DNA of 64,000 nt from positions 18,228,001 through 18,292,000 of the forward strand of contig JBHGNT010000011.1 in the NCBI GenBank assembly GCA_043228905.1. The letters are read 5' to 3'. Below are positions 41,501 through 54,561 of this stretch, one piece after another. Made by a program: the position numbers and the translations under genes. Each line of letters starts with the position of its first letter. The first letter of the stretch is position 1. The stretch is from Azolla caroliniana (taxonomy: Eukaryota > Polypodiophyta). The notes beneath the pieces are model-generated. The model had not been told where the DNA came from. It saw only the letters and a program-made list of their open reading frames with translations, and ran no database searches.

Positions 41501-43491
41501 TGTAAACCCTAACTTTCCTTCTGCAAACCTTACTACCTCAGGAGACAAGTGTACATATAATACCCAGGTTCCACATTCATATCTTTCAACTGGGATGTGG
41601 TAATCAACCTTAACTCTACACCAACCAAACATACTGCATATTGTTACAGGTTCAAAATAATTTATACCATGGAATGTAATATTTGCATTCTTCTGCTAAA
41701 ACATTCATTTTCATACGTTTGCAAACGAATGCATATATTATGAAAACATACTTATGAAATTTTTTTGGCGTTTTTAATATTTTTCACTTTTTTACCTTAA
41801 AAAAAGTTTTACCTTATAGTGAATAATGAATACAAAAGTATGGTATTTACCATACTCGAATGCGAATGCACATATGGTACGTATGGTTCATACTATGATT
41901 TATACTAGATGAAAGAGTATATATTTGAATCATGCCTTGAATAGAGGACAATCGAGTGTCAGAGTTTCATATTCACCACCTTCACCACACACGTTGATAC
42001 CATATAAACTGCAAAGTTATATAATAAGCAGATGACTAACCACCCCTTACCAGGGACAAATAAACATAAATTATGAATCATTGTCCATATAATGCACAAA
42101 TATATACCTGTTCAAGTGTATTAACTGTGGTTGCATTTCAGCCAATGTTTTGCCAAGATGGGCATGTGGTTTCAGCCCCATAGCAGCTACCTATGATTGT
42201 TGAAAACTAAATATCAACTCCAATAATGACAAAAACTAGCTCACAATAGTAATATGAAAGGCCCTAAAATTCATCGATTAACCTTCACAAGCACAGCTTG
42301 GATCCCACTCGATATCTGTATTTAGAAAAGAAAGGAAACTACCAGAATCAAGTATTGGAATGGCAATCTAATCAAACGTAATAGTTTTGGAGCTTATTTG
42401 TATCCTTATGTTCTTGCAATAGATGGAGATATATTATCACATAGTAATAGTTCATATAGAACAGTAGTTCCAGAAGAAACTAAACATGCAAAGATAATAG
42501 GTTACCAGTTAATCACCATTTTCTGTAGTAAATTATCCTGTTCCTGTTTCCAAAGGAAAGCCAATGACACTAACCCTAACCTTGAACAAACATTCTCAAC
42601 TCTCATTCTCTGATAATCAGATGCAATTGCTCCAGATGACACTGCACCAATGGTTGGAAAATGCTTCTGGACTTCTTTGAGCAAGAGAAACAAATCTTCA
42701 ACTTCATCACCAAATGTTTGCATGTATCTCAGACCTTGTGCTCTGTAAGAAAAAACAGTAATCGGAATGTGAACAAAAAGTTAAATAAGAGACAATCATA
42801 GTATTATATTTTTAATATAAAACGTGTAGACATTAAGCAATACACCACAGATTGTTTTTATACTCTTAACCAAATATCCTAGAAGTTTAGAAAAATATGC
42901 CTCGAAATCCCCCTGATTTGACGTCGAAATAAGGGCAAGCCCATGCATTTAGCATATGCCATGACAATCTGATGCCCAACCTGGTAAATAAGAACGAAAG
43001 TTACGAGCTTCATTTTACAATATTTATTTTGCATTGCTCCTTAATATTGCGGTATTTGAAGTAAAGCATACTGTTTGGTACATAAAGCTGTCAAGCTCAT
43101 CAACTGACTCATCCACAGGATGTAGATTTGCCAGAGCCACTATCTGAAATTGTTAATAATAGAAAATGATGCCTTTGTAAGACCAACAAAATGGTTGAGC
43201 TAATAAATCAGAAAGTTCATAAATACAAACCCAAAGAAAAGAAATATAGTGGTAAGAAAGAATATTATGAATATTGAATAGAAAGACAATTGCAAGCATA
43301 ACAACTAGAATGCTCTGGTAAGGAATTCAGATTTTCCTACTTGACAAACCCACAATCTGGACGAAATTTGTAATGTAAATGCCTATAGTATTGTGGCAAG
43401 GATGGAAAGGAACCTCATGGCCATAGTCTAGGCATCGCATCATGGCATAGCAGCTGTCTTTGCCGCCACTGATCAATGCCACGACTTTCAT
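38507..43491 (-). CDS. DPH6: Diphthine-ammonia ligase with two YjgF-like domains
   Basis: Catalyses ATP-dependent amidation of diphthine on elongation factor 2, the last step of diphthamide synthesis, in the cytosol. Twelve exons (minus): 43491-43414, 43143-43072, 42980-42901, 42742-42517, 42315-42283, 42190-42108, 42008-41936, 41126-40802, 40719-40388, 39768-39458, 39356-39062, 38734-38507; they join in phase to 711 residues, the usual size for plants. Start MKVVALISGGKDSCYAM gives the PP-loop (8-13); AVSSGAIASDYQR and CGEGGEYETLTLD are family hallmarks of the ligase domain (1-230). Residues 325-434 and 434-540 are Endoribonuclease L-PSP-like, with CWAPSCIGPYSQ at the boundary. Exons 3 and 7 end at GC instead of GT donors. 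Confidence 0.93.
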
Positions 43492-45935
43492 GTTTCTCTG
43501 TAGCAGCACCACACTATAAACGAACTTCAGCAATATCTATTGCCCTGATTAGCAAAATAGTTTTTTTAAATTGAATATGTAAACAAAATAGAAACAAAGT
43601 TATGGAAGTACAAAAGCATAAAGATATAAGAATTACTGAAGGCAGATATAAGTTGAACCAATCAACTAACATGTCAGAACTACATATGAATTACTGAAGG
43701 CAGATATAACTTGTGAGTTTACTGTTACTATGTAATCATTCACAATATTACATAACAGTAAGACATTTCTCACTAAACCTTAAGAGTTTTAGAAAATGCT
43801 AGTTGTTGCTAACGTTAGAATTTTGGGCCTCAGTAAGGAATTCATTAATATTATGTGAAAGTAAAAGAGGCAGCTCAAAACTCCTCGTATTATAACCTTA
43901 ACAATAACCTATCTCCCCTATATGATAGGTTATCCATGAATCCTGAATCAGTAACGGGTTATAAAGGCATATAGATCAAGCCATGCATGTATAACAGATT
44001 TTTTTGTGCTAGCAATTTTCAATCCAAATACCATGTTGATTGCATTCAGTCACGAATTTCCTATGCGCAGTTCCATTCTCTCTCTTCCTCTCTTGGAGGT
44101 CATGCACAGCCCCTTCAGTTGCAGGAAATAATATCAAAGCAGCAGAGTAGACCGTATTTCAGGTCACATCTTCTCATTCCCACCGATAATAAATGTCAAA
44201 CTCTGCTGAGACATTTCCTGAGAAACTGGGATTTGTGCAGGAAATCTTAAAAGTTAAAGCGAAAGAGCAAGCTGCATATGGATTATGTTTCCTTCCATTT
44301 TTTAACACCATCTTTCACCCTTTCACAGACTTAGAAAATAGAATGAATTTTTCCACATACAAATTTGCAAGCATGATCAAATTTGTCTAGCAGAGATCTG
44401 TGGGGTGTGTTCCAGAGAATGAAGAGAAAACCCCTCTGTGCAAGTATGGAAGAAGAGAAAATTTCGAGCCTGGACAAAAGTGAAGCTTCTTACCAGAACC
44501 TTGGATGAAGAAAGTGTGTCTGTCCCCTGAGTAGATCCTTCAGAGAATCAATGGAAACATGGCAAAGCAATCAAACAAAAGAAACCGACATAATCATAAA
44601 CTAGGGGATGATCGTCTCATTTTAAGAAGTCCTCAACCAGTATGTAGTTTAGTAACTCATGTAGAAGAACCCCACCATGGGGAATGAAATGGAAAAGTCT
44701 CCGATGAATTTATTCATGTTCAGGAGCCCAAGCTCGTATGTATGTCCCAGTGATCCTTGGCTGCATTGCTTCTCATTTTCGATGAAATTCCTTTGTTAAT
44801 CTAGGGGGAACGTTAATCGTGTGGAGAGTTGAGATATTGTGTTTGCGTGTGATTTTACAAGCCTCTCGAGTTAAGTGTGAAGGTGGTGATAATCGGGAAG
44901 GTGGCTTTTGCTTCATCTGTCAATTGATTTGGGTAGATGCCTTCAAAGCTTTACATTGGGTTTGTTCTTAGAGCCATCCCTTTTTGTGCTTGATGTATAC
45001 AACAACTACAAAACACATTGTCTAGAATGTCACTTTTCCATTGCGGTGATGTGCCCACTTTGTTTTGTGTGATATTATGACATGGGAATGAAGGGATGAT
45101 GCATGCCATCATCCCATATAGGATCTTCTTCCTCTTTGTGCCCATGGCATTGTTGCATTCATGAGGTGGAGAAGAGTCGATGTATAAAAACCACATCTTT
45201 GTCATTATGGTTTGAGGATTTGTAATTCGAGACATGGTAGTGGTTCTCAACATCTGTGTCCAAAACATATGGATCATCAATAAGAATTAATGAGTTTAGG
45301 TCCTCGAGTTATCGATGCGTTGTGCACGCCCCGCGGCTTGACTCGTGAGCTAATTGTAGAAATCCCAATACCTTCGCATCCATGCACACATGCTTGTATC
45401 TCTTTTTCCCCGTGCGAGAAATAGCATGTCTCCACGGTTCATACTACATAATATCTCCCGATTCCAGCCGTACACAAAAGTTGTTAGTTTGTCTTTCGTC
45501 GCACCCTATGCTCGATATTGTATCATATGTTGTTCAACGATAGAGAAACATAAACTACAAAAGGCTAGGGATTCAATATAAAATGCGTGTTCGTGTACTA
45601 ATATACCGTTTTTATTATTATCACTTGTTCCGTTCGTTCTGGAGCATTTTCCAAGCCCTCGACAAAAAAACCCCATCGTGGCACCACCTATATGACCTAT
45701 CTAGCACCCACCACCCACAATGATCTTTGAGAAGTGTCAATGTGTAATGTCGGTCAGTGTTTCTGGGTGTGAATGAGCCCCCACACAAGACTGGTTGGGT
45801 TGGTTGGTTCTCTTGTTTAATGAATTGTGGCGTGTGCCATTTGCTGCTCTGCTGGGGCGGCTGCTGAAGCAAAAAAAAAGGGGGTACTCTGTTTTATTTT
45901 GTTTGTGTTATTTTGTTTGGCCTTTCCCACGCAGA
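43492..45935. other. Spacer between the divergent DPH6 and COX17 transcripts
   Basis: Contains the DPH6 promoter and 5'UTR (minus). No gene seen. Short frames such as 43987-44250 (+) and 44951-45280 (-) have no motifs. A CCCTCCCTCC run is at about 45948-45968. Confidence 0.5.
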
Positions 45936-46015
45936 GCTGCTTGTTCTCCCTCCCTCCCTCCCTCCCTCTGTCTGACCCGCGCAGAAGAACTCCACTCGTT
46001 CACGAAAAATCAAGG
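45936..46015 (+). other. Possible non-coding first exon of COX17
   Basis: The COX17 ATG is preceded at 52195-52201 by a good acceptor (TGAGTCTTCAG), so a leader intron is likely. The CT-rich stretch ending CAAGG/GTAAG at 46015/46016 is the best upstream donor in a promoter-like setting. Its exact 5' end is unknown. This would make a leader intron of about 6.2 kb that contains Copia-2. Confidence 0.3.
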
Positions 46016-47326
46016 GTAAGATTCGACCTTTTTCCTTGTCCTGGTTGTATATGTTTTTCTTTCCACATGTCCCGGACTGGATTTGTATTTCCCGTATTCA
46101 GATATATGTATATATTCTTTAGAGAGAGAGAGGGAGAGAGAATCCGGTTTGGATCCTAGGTATGAATAATCATCCATTCCAAAATAAAAGCAAAAAAGCA
46201 CGAGTAACAAAAAAACCCAGATGAGGTGAAAGAGAAGAGAAGAGAAATTAGAAGAGAAGAAAGCGTTCCAAAATTGTTGATCATAAACCAGGAGAAATTT
46301 AATATTTTTGATCTACGTAAAATCCTGATATTGTATTTTTGCCAGTCAAAATGATGTAAAACATGCATTTCTAAACCGGTAAACATCTTTGTACTTCTCC
46401 ACACTTAACTAGATTTTTTGCGGAATTTCTGTTCAAACGAATATTGGAAGATCTAGAATAGGATGTATTTTTGTTGGTCAAAAGGAAAAAGGTTTTCCAT
46501 GAGTTCTGGGACAAGAGCTATACGGTTGACCAATGTGTTTACTCTCTGAGACAGAAAAGAATTCTCAATATATCAAACTTGCATATACTTTGTTGTGGGT
46601 TTCAAATTTAAGTAATGGATATGATATGTATCTCCAAAAAACTAGAGAGGATATAATATTAGGGGTAATATTGTGGTCATTGCCCATTATGATGTGAAGT
46701 GAATGCTGTAGATTGAGGACTACCTTCCATTGTAATAAAGGCCACCTATATTGAGAATCTACTAAATTTCATGCAGTTAGATCGTGTGGCATTGGGCTAA
46801 ACTGTTAGCAGTGCCACCAAAAAAATGGAACTATATATTGGAAATTAATGTCCAAATGCAAATTTTGAGTAGATCTCCTTTATTTGTTTGTTTAACAACA
46901 TTTAAAGTTTTAGTGATCCAGGACATATAACCTATCTGTTATATGTGAATGGTAGGTTATATCAAGGCTGTATAAGTAGGTTTGAGCTACATGATGTTAA
47001 TCATTTTATTGCCGAAGCTCAAATTGTTCTAGATGATAAACATGTAACGATTCGAAGCCTACAGTAGGGTCAGTGAAATATTTCTTGTGTAATGAATTGT
47101 CACACAATCCTGTTATTATCTAGGTATATATGTGATATAATCTTTAAAACCAGTATAGCGTTAATGTATGGAATCTGCCGTTTACCTTTCCTGCACATCG
47201 ATCACTTCCTTGCATGTTTGCCCTTCCTTGTATGCATGTGTATGTTTATTTTGTTATCGGTGCATTATGCTCAAAATTTCCATGTCCTACTCTCAAGCCA
47301 CCCACTTAAAGGTCCGATGTGAACAT
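46016..47326. other. AT-rich stretch, no gene seen
   Basis: Possible first part of the COX17 leader intron. It contains GA repeats (46121-46140) and no frame with motifs. No LTR matching the other side of Copia-2 is found here. Confidence 0.45.
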
Positions 47327-50300
47327 TCAAGTAACTCCCACTAACTGTATGCAATGCTCATGTTGAGCTTTGCCAAGACTTTTAGTGAGAATATCTGCAG
47401 GATTATCCTGTGTTTTGATCTTGGTCAATGTGACTAGACCATCCTCCAAAACTTGTCTGATAAAGTGATGTCGCACATCAATGTGTTTGGTGCGCGAATG
47501 AAACATGGCATTCTTAGCCAGATACACAGCACTCTGGCTATCACATCCTAACACAGGAGTACTAACAGACATGCCAAGATCTTCACCAAGTCTGCTGAGC
47601 CATATAGCTTCCTTTGAAGCTTCTGTAGCTGAAATATATTCAGCTTCAGTAGTACTTAGTGCTACAATCTTTTGCAATTTGGAGCACCAAGACACTGCTC
47701 CACCAGCAACTGTAAATATATACCCGCTAGTAGACTTACGTGTATCCAAGTCACCTGCCATGTCTGCATCACAATATCCCTGCAAATTTAATGCACCCTT
47801 CCCATAGCATAAACATTTTCTCTGTGTACCCTTAAGATACCTGAAAACACACTTGACAGCCTCCCAATGTGCTTTCCCGGGATTAGACATATAGCGACTA
47901 ACAACTCCCACTGCATAAGCAATATTTGGACGAGTAGCTACCATAGCATACATTAGAGAACCACATGCTAATGCATAAGGAATTCCCTTCATAGCATTGA
48001 TTTCCATCTCATCCTTTGGACAATCAGCCTTGCTGAGTTTAAGATATGACGGCAAAGGAACTCCAAGGGACTTTGCTTCTGCCATATTAAATCTGTTAAG
48101 CACTTTTTCAATGTACTTTTCTTGTGACAAAAACAACAATTTGTCTTTTCTGTTTCTACTGATTCTCATGCCCAAAATATGCTCTGCATTTCCCAAATCT
48201 TTCATAGAGAAGACCAATTTCAGTTGATCTTTTAGAGCATCAAGACTAGTCTTTCTTTTCCCAGCTAGCAACATATCATCCACATATAGAACAAGTATGA
48301 TAGGACTGTCATCGATATCCTTTTTCGTGTATAAACAATGATCTGCATAGCTACGATCAAAGCCTTGAGAAAGCATAAAAGTATCAAACTTCTTATACCA
48401 CTGTCGTGGTGCTTGTTTTAGGCCATACAAGCTACGTTTTAGTTTGCATACCAAATGCTCCTTGTTAGAGACTACAAAACCCTCAGGTTGTTTCATGTAG
48501 ATCTCTTCATCAATATCACCATGCAAAAAAGCGGTCTTTACATCCATTTGGTACAACTCCAAATTAAGCATTGCAGTGAGAGCAAATAGCACACGAAGTG
48601 TGGTCATCTTCACAACAGGAGAGAAGACCTCTTGGAAGTCAATACCTTCCTTCTGTGCATAACCCTTGGCAACTAATCTTGCCTTGTATTTTGGTTTCCC
48701 TTCAATTTCCTTTACCTTATAAACCCACTTATTTGGAAGAGCTTTCCTTCCTTGAGGTAAGGACACAAGATCCCATGTATCATTTGCATATAAAGATTTT
48801 ATTTCTTCTTGCATTGCAAGCTCCCACTTACTACTAAGTTCACATGACATTGCCTCCTTATAAGTAAGAGGTTCACCCTCATCTGACAGCATGACATAAT
48901 GCAAAGAGGGGTCATATCTATATACCTGCCTCCTTGAACGATTAGACCTACGTACCCAATGATCAGTATTTTCTGGGATTGGTTCTAAATCTGGAGGAAA
49001 ATCATTTTCAGCACTTTCTGGCTGTTGCGAACCATGTCCAGCATGTTGTTCGACATCTATATTTTGTTCTTCAGTACCTTCATCTCGTTGACCAATATCT
49101 TCATGAGCATCTCTTTGCTGTCCAACTTCTTCTGGCTCAAAGATAACCGGTTGACCATCATATTCAACCCTTGGTATAGCATCATGAGGTTTATTTTCAG
49201 ATTTTGTGGATGGCTGTAATTGCTGAAATGTAACGCTCTTAGAGTTCCCAACAGAGGAACAAGCATTTTTCAGCAATTTTTCTTCATTAAAAACAACATC
49301 CCGGTTGCGTACAATTTTTCTGGACTGAGGTAACCAAATCCTATAGCCCATTTCACCTTCATCACCATAGCCCATAAAAATGCCCATGGTGGACTTAGCA
49401 TCGAGCTTATTTCTCAGCTCACTTCTAATGTGTACAAACGCATCATCACAACCGAAAATTCGTAAATGGTCATATGAAGCTGGTTTGCCAGACCAAACCT
49501 CCTCAGGGATTCCATTTTTTAAGGACTTGTTGGGAGAACGATTACATATATGAACCGCGGTTTTTAATGCTTCTCCCCAAAATTCATGAGGGAGATTAGC
49601 TGTGGACAGCATGCATCGTACTCACTCACACAAGGTCCTATTATACCTTTCTGCCACCCCATTTGATGAAGGGTTATATGGAGCAGTAAGCTCTCTTTTA
49701 ATACCATGTAAGTCACAATAAGACTTAAATTCTGCAGATGTAAACTCACCCCCATTATCTGTTCTGAGACATTTCAGTTTTGTCCCTTTTTGAGTAGTCA
49801 CAAATGCATGAAAAGATTTAAATGCATCAAATGCATCACCTTTTCTTTTCATCAAGTACACCCAAATCTTCCTAGAATAATCATCGATAAAGGAAATAAA
49901 ATATGCAGCACTGCCCAAGGATTTTACAGGCATGCTACATACATCAGAATGCACCAAATCTAGCACATTTGGTTTACGAGAGATACCAGAATAATAAGAA
50001 TTTCTCACTTGTTTGCCAAATAGACAATCATTACAAAAAACCAGCTTTGATCCTTTAACATCAAATCTTTTTAAAGCAGAAAGGACTTCAAGTCCTTTTT
50101 GGCTCATATGTCCTAATCTCTTATGCCAAAGCTCTAAACGAGAGTCGAATTCAGCAATAGCAAGAAACTTTCTAGGTAAAGCTTTGCATTGCAAACAGTA
50201 CAGAGTGCCCTTTTTGCAACCTTTCACAATAACCATAGATCCTTTCTTTAGTTTCCATAATCCACCACCGAATAATGTGGTGTAACCATGCAAATCCATC

Positions 50301-51196
50301 TGTCCTACAGATAACAAACTTTTCTTTATGCCAGGTACATACCTAACATCTTTGAGCATAAGCTCTTGACCATTATCCAAAGACAAGTGTATGGTTCCAA
50401 TACCATCAATATTGCAAGCACTATTGTTACCAAGATAAACTTTTCCATAACTGCCTGCATCAAATGTGGTAAAGCACTCCAAACATGGAGTAACATGAAA
50501 AGAAGCCCCAGAGTCTACTATCCATGTCTGTGTCAATCCATCATCGATTGACAATAAAGCATCAATAACATCTGTTTTGGTGATTTGCATGTCTTGAACA
50601 TGAGCTATAAAGGCATCACCTGTAATACAAAGTACATCACCATCTTCACCAGATAGGTCTTCAATGATAACATTTGAAGCCATATTAGCTTTCTCTGTTG
50701 TATTAAACTTATCCTCTTTGTTTTTCTTCTCTCCGACATTCTTCTTCCTTTCTAGTTCCATCTTCCAATATCTACAATCAGGTTTCTTATGACCTTTACG
50801 GCCACAATGATAGCAAGTGATATCTTGTTGTTTTCCTTTCCCTCTACTCTTACTTCTATTTCTTTGTCCTACATTTGGGTTCCTCTTATCATATCTCCCC
50901 CTAATATTGTATGCTGAACCACTACCTTCTCCGCTAGATTGTCTTCTAATCTCTTCACTGAGAATAGAGCCCCGCACACCATCGAAGGTCAAGGTGGGGC
51001 TATTAGATAGTGAAACAACTAATGTTTCCCACGAATCCGGTAAAGTCATAAGTAGGAAGATAGCTTTGAGCTTGTCATCAAAAGCTGGTAATCCTGAATC
51101 TTGTAGTTGGGAGAGAGTACCTGTGAATAAAGATAGATGCTCTGTTGCACCTTTCGACTCATCAAGCCTCATACTGACAAGTTTACTCACCAACAA
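47327..51196 (-). pseudogene. Copia-2 gag-pol, N-terminally truncated, one in-frame stop
   Basis: About 1286 codons in one frame with a single TGA at 49624-49622. Order: late gag, CCHC knuckle (CYHCGRKGHKKPDC), protease (WIVDSGASFHVT), GAG-pre-integrase (LELWHKRLGHMS), integrase (HSDVC, RTDNGGEF, NGVAERYNR), the stop, then RT (MDVKTAFLHGDIDEEIYM, YVDD intact) and RNase H (DADMAGD, STTEAEYISA, ADILTKSL). The first part of gag with the normal start is missing. Apart from the TGA the catalytic motifs are preserved, so loss of function is recent or the stop is the only block. Confidence 0.88.
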
Positions 51197-51200
51197 AAAG
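47327..51200 (-). mobile_element. Copia-2: 5'-truncated copia element without visible LTRs
   Basis: An internal copia region read on the minus strand, beginning in mid-gag at about 51200 and ending just after RNase H at 47327. No LTR, primer site or clear polypurine tract is recognisable on either side. Codon use is AT-rich, unlike Copia-1 and the Gypsy copies, and the protein belongs to a different copia family. It lies between the possible COX17 leader exon and its coding exon. Confidence 0.8.
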
Positions 51201-52213
51201 AATGGAGGCTATAATTCAAATTGATTTGAAAGGATTTATTGCAGGATCAAGCGAGTGAACTAATTGCACTGAAAATTATTTGAATGGAGATTATCCACCT
51301 CCCCCATAATAATGTCTAGACCACCTGATATTGTGATAATATATACTAAGTTCATTCTGTTTATGAATTGAGATAGAACCTGTAGATTTGTAAAGACAAG
51401 CGAATGGATCTTCCATATCCTGGGAAAAACACTATTGTCTTGGGATTATGCCTAATTCATCTTTTGGAACCTCTACTCTCACGTAATATTCTTGTTTAGG
51501 TAACTTAAGTGTTAGGGGATTTTTTTTACTAGCAAGTTGGTAATTAAATTCATTCCATTATGCCTCTCTGTCTAAATTTCGTACAAACCATTGAGAGATA
51601 ATTTTGAATGCTTGCTGAATAAAGATCCATACTTATAATAACAGCAGCATACCTGTGACTGTAAGTGGAAACACATCATGCATTGATGGGTGGTGAGAAC
51701 CCATACAGTAATTGGATCCACTTGAGTCTCTCCTTTTATAGTTGGTTATGTTCTTTAGGAAGGAATTACCTGCTTCAGCCAATTATTTGTTGTGATTCGA
51801 CATACTGAACATTCCTAATTGTAAGTAGGCTTGTGCAGGAATGGTGAAGGTTTGTATGCTACAATGACTCATTACTTTGTGCATTGTAGATTCAATTAAT
51901 TGTGAATTGTATTGAAATTTTAATATCTCAAGATTGTGTCATTCTAAATTTGTGGTGTTGCATTTAGAGCTGGAGGTTTATTTCTACTTCAGCACAATTG
52001 AATTTGTACTTCACAGGGTCCATCAATCAAGAAGATAAATAGTGTGCTCATCAACATTTTTATACATAGGTAAATGGATTTCCTCTCCGAATTGATCTAA
52101 ATAAACAATTACCCATGTGCAAGCTTACTATTGGGCTGAGTTCCAAATTCACAATATGGTTATGAGGCTAACTTTAAGTATTATTTCTATTGAGTCTTCA
52201 GTGAGTGTTTGAG
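51201..52213. other. Stretch before COX17 exon, no gene seen
   Basis: AT-rich, ends in the acceptor at 52195-52201 and a short leader before the COX17 ATG. Likely leader intron and 5'UTR. Confidence 0.45.
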
Positions 52214-54561
52214 ATGGCTCTTGGGAAAGAGATTATGGTCAGTTCTGACTCAGCAAATATGGTCCCAGAGAAAGAATCAAAACCCAAGAAGAAAATATGT
52301 TGCGCATGTCCAGATACAAAGAGATTGCGCGATGAATGTATTGCTGAACATGGTCAAGAAAGCTGCTCTAAGTGGATTGAAGCCCACCTTAGATGTCTTC
52401 GTGCAGAGGGCTTTAAGGTAAGCTTGCATTAATGTTGCGAGTGGTAAAGTTCCAATGACGTTGATGTTTGTATTCAACCTATTGTTTGTAACTTCATTGC
52501 CCAACATAGTTTGTGGGTGTTCTAAATGTTTTTATTTTCTGCTGTCTGACTTTTTCCTATTATTTCTAAATTTCTTGCAACGTATTTTTTAACATGCTTG
52601 GAACCTGTTTTTTAATAATCATGTCTCAACCTCGTTATGTCAATATCTGTATATAGTGACAGAGGATTCTTGAACCAATTAGAGATTCTGAGTGGTTAAT
52701 GGGGGCTACTGGGGAGATAGTCCTTAGTCCACTTTAGAACATTAAAGATACATAATATGATAATAATGGATGATATATAGGGGCGAGTTAAATCATTACA
52801 TTGTGTCTAGTGCAGAAACCCCATAGTTGAAAATTTCTTTCAAAACTTCAATTGATTTTATGGATCTTTTGGTATGAATTAGCCTTTGGCTGATGTTTCT
52901 CATGACACCAGTTGGTTGGAACATAAACAAACTTGTACAGATTAGTAAACGTTAAATCCTGTTGATGCATACAGTATTGTGGCCAATAATTTAATCTATT
53001 GCCCAAAATGTTGGCTTGTTTCACTTTATGCTTAGATATACAAGAGTCACATTTGAGAGAAATGCATGATTTACAGTTGGATAAAGATATGCTCACTTTT
53101 TACATTGCCTATAGCTTAAATGCAAACTTAAATTTCAAATTAGGGAGAATGATAAGAAGATTCTAGTCACATTTTTCATTTATCCATTAGCTTTGATGGT
53201 CAGCATTCCACATGCTATATATTACATTATTTATCACTTTTCTTAGAAGTTGAATTTCGGTGATTACTAGCTGCCCAATTTTCTTACGCGGCTGCTTTTA
53301 GAATGGACATTTCAGCTCAATCAGGTGTACTTTAGATAGAGTCAATAAATCAATTTATGATTGAGGGAGAGTCAAATTGCTAATCAAACATTTGGGCCAA
53401 GTATCCAATAGTCTATTTCGTATTCTCTCCATTTGATGGGACACTCAGAACCTTCTTTCTATCTTTCAACCATAGCTTCCACTGTAATTTCCGAAGCGGA
53501 TGATCCTATTTTTAATCCTAGATGATTATATTTTGTAAATATCTCTAAATGTTTTCCGATGTTCTACTAGTCTACTTAGATACACCTTTATTTTTTGCCG
53601 GTTTTATTACAGCTTTAATGCAGCCCAGATTTATGTTAAGCACTGTGTCTTTGAAATTGAGTATTTCCTTCAGAATGTAGACTCAGTGATTCTGATGCAG
53701 TTCATATAAGCCCAATTCTCTTTTAGAAAAGAAAGTATAAGCCTAGAAGGTAGCAGTGCTATGATGTAGCTAGCCAGGCACAAGATGACAAGTTGTCTAT
53801 AGCGCATGAGTGAAAGCCTCTATGACATGACCTTATTGGTGATATCGGCCATAGCTACATGCATGTGCCATTTGTCAAGATTCTACCCCTCTTGTGAGCT
53901 TTAGACCATGAACGTGCGTTAATTCATCTGAACCCCACTGTGTGTACACCCTTGTCAGAAAATCTGAACTTTCTCTTTCGTCAGGGAAAGTCGGGAATGA
54001 AGGTATGTGTTCTATCATCAGGAATTAAGATATGAACACTTAAAGATTTAGAGCGAAAAACTTGAGAACATTAATTACTATACGTCCCAACTTTCCTTTG
54101 ATTTACCTTACAAGAAAAGTTATAATTATGACTGAAAGTGTTAAGCCTTCATTTGGCATCAAGAAGGAAATCAATCATAGAAGCATGAAAGTTTATAGTT
54201 GTCATCGAAATCTAGAGTTACAAAGGTTTCATTTAACTCACATAATCTCGCCTAAAAGAAATATTTGCTACATACAAATTCAGTGGAAACCACATTACTC
54301 ACTATGTTGATACGAAGAATTCTTGTCCCATGAGATTGGATTCAACTTCCCAATTGTCAAGAGCAAGCATGAGGTGTTTTCATGCTGCCTTGTATATATT
54401 ATTTGTTTGATGTTTGTCATTTACATCTATTAAAATCTGCTAGGGTACTCTCAAGAATTTTGGTTGCTTTTAACTCGCCATTCCCTTGTTTGGAAGGTTG
54501 CATTTTTAGCTTATCTGAACTTTCTTGTCTCTTCTGTATTTATTTGTTTTTGCAGGTCTGA
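52214..54561 (+). CDS. COX17: COX17 copper chaperone for cytochrome c oxidase
   Basis: Carries copper in the mitochondrial intermembrane space to SCO1 and COX11 for cytochrome c oxidase assembly. Exon 1 is 52214-52417; exon 2 supplies only a Val codon and the stop (54556-54561), joined across a 2138-bp phase-0 intron; without it the frame would read into the intron. The 69-residue product has the copper-binding ICCAC motif and two CX9C pairs ([11 protein letters not shown] and [11 protein letters not shown]) that form the disulfide hairpin imported by MIA40. The ending AEGFKV matches plant homologues. Length is normal. An upstream acceptor at 52201 indicates a spliced leader. Confidence 0.92.

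Noticed and set aside
44951-45280. 109-codon minus-strand frame rich in Met and Thr
   Set aside because: No domain or family resemblance, no intron signals; probably chance.
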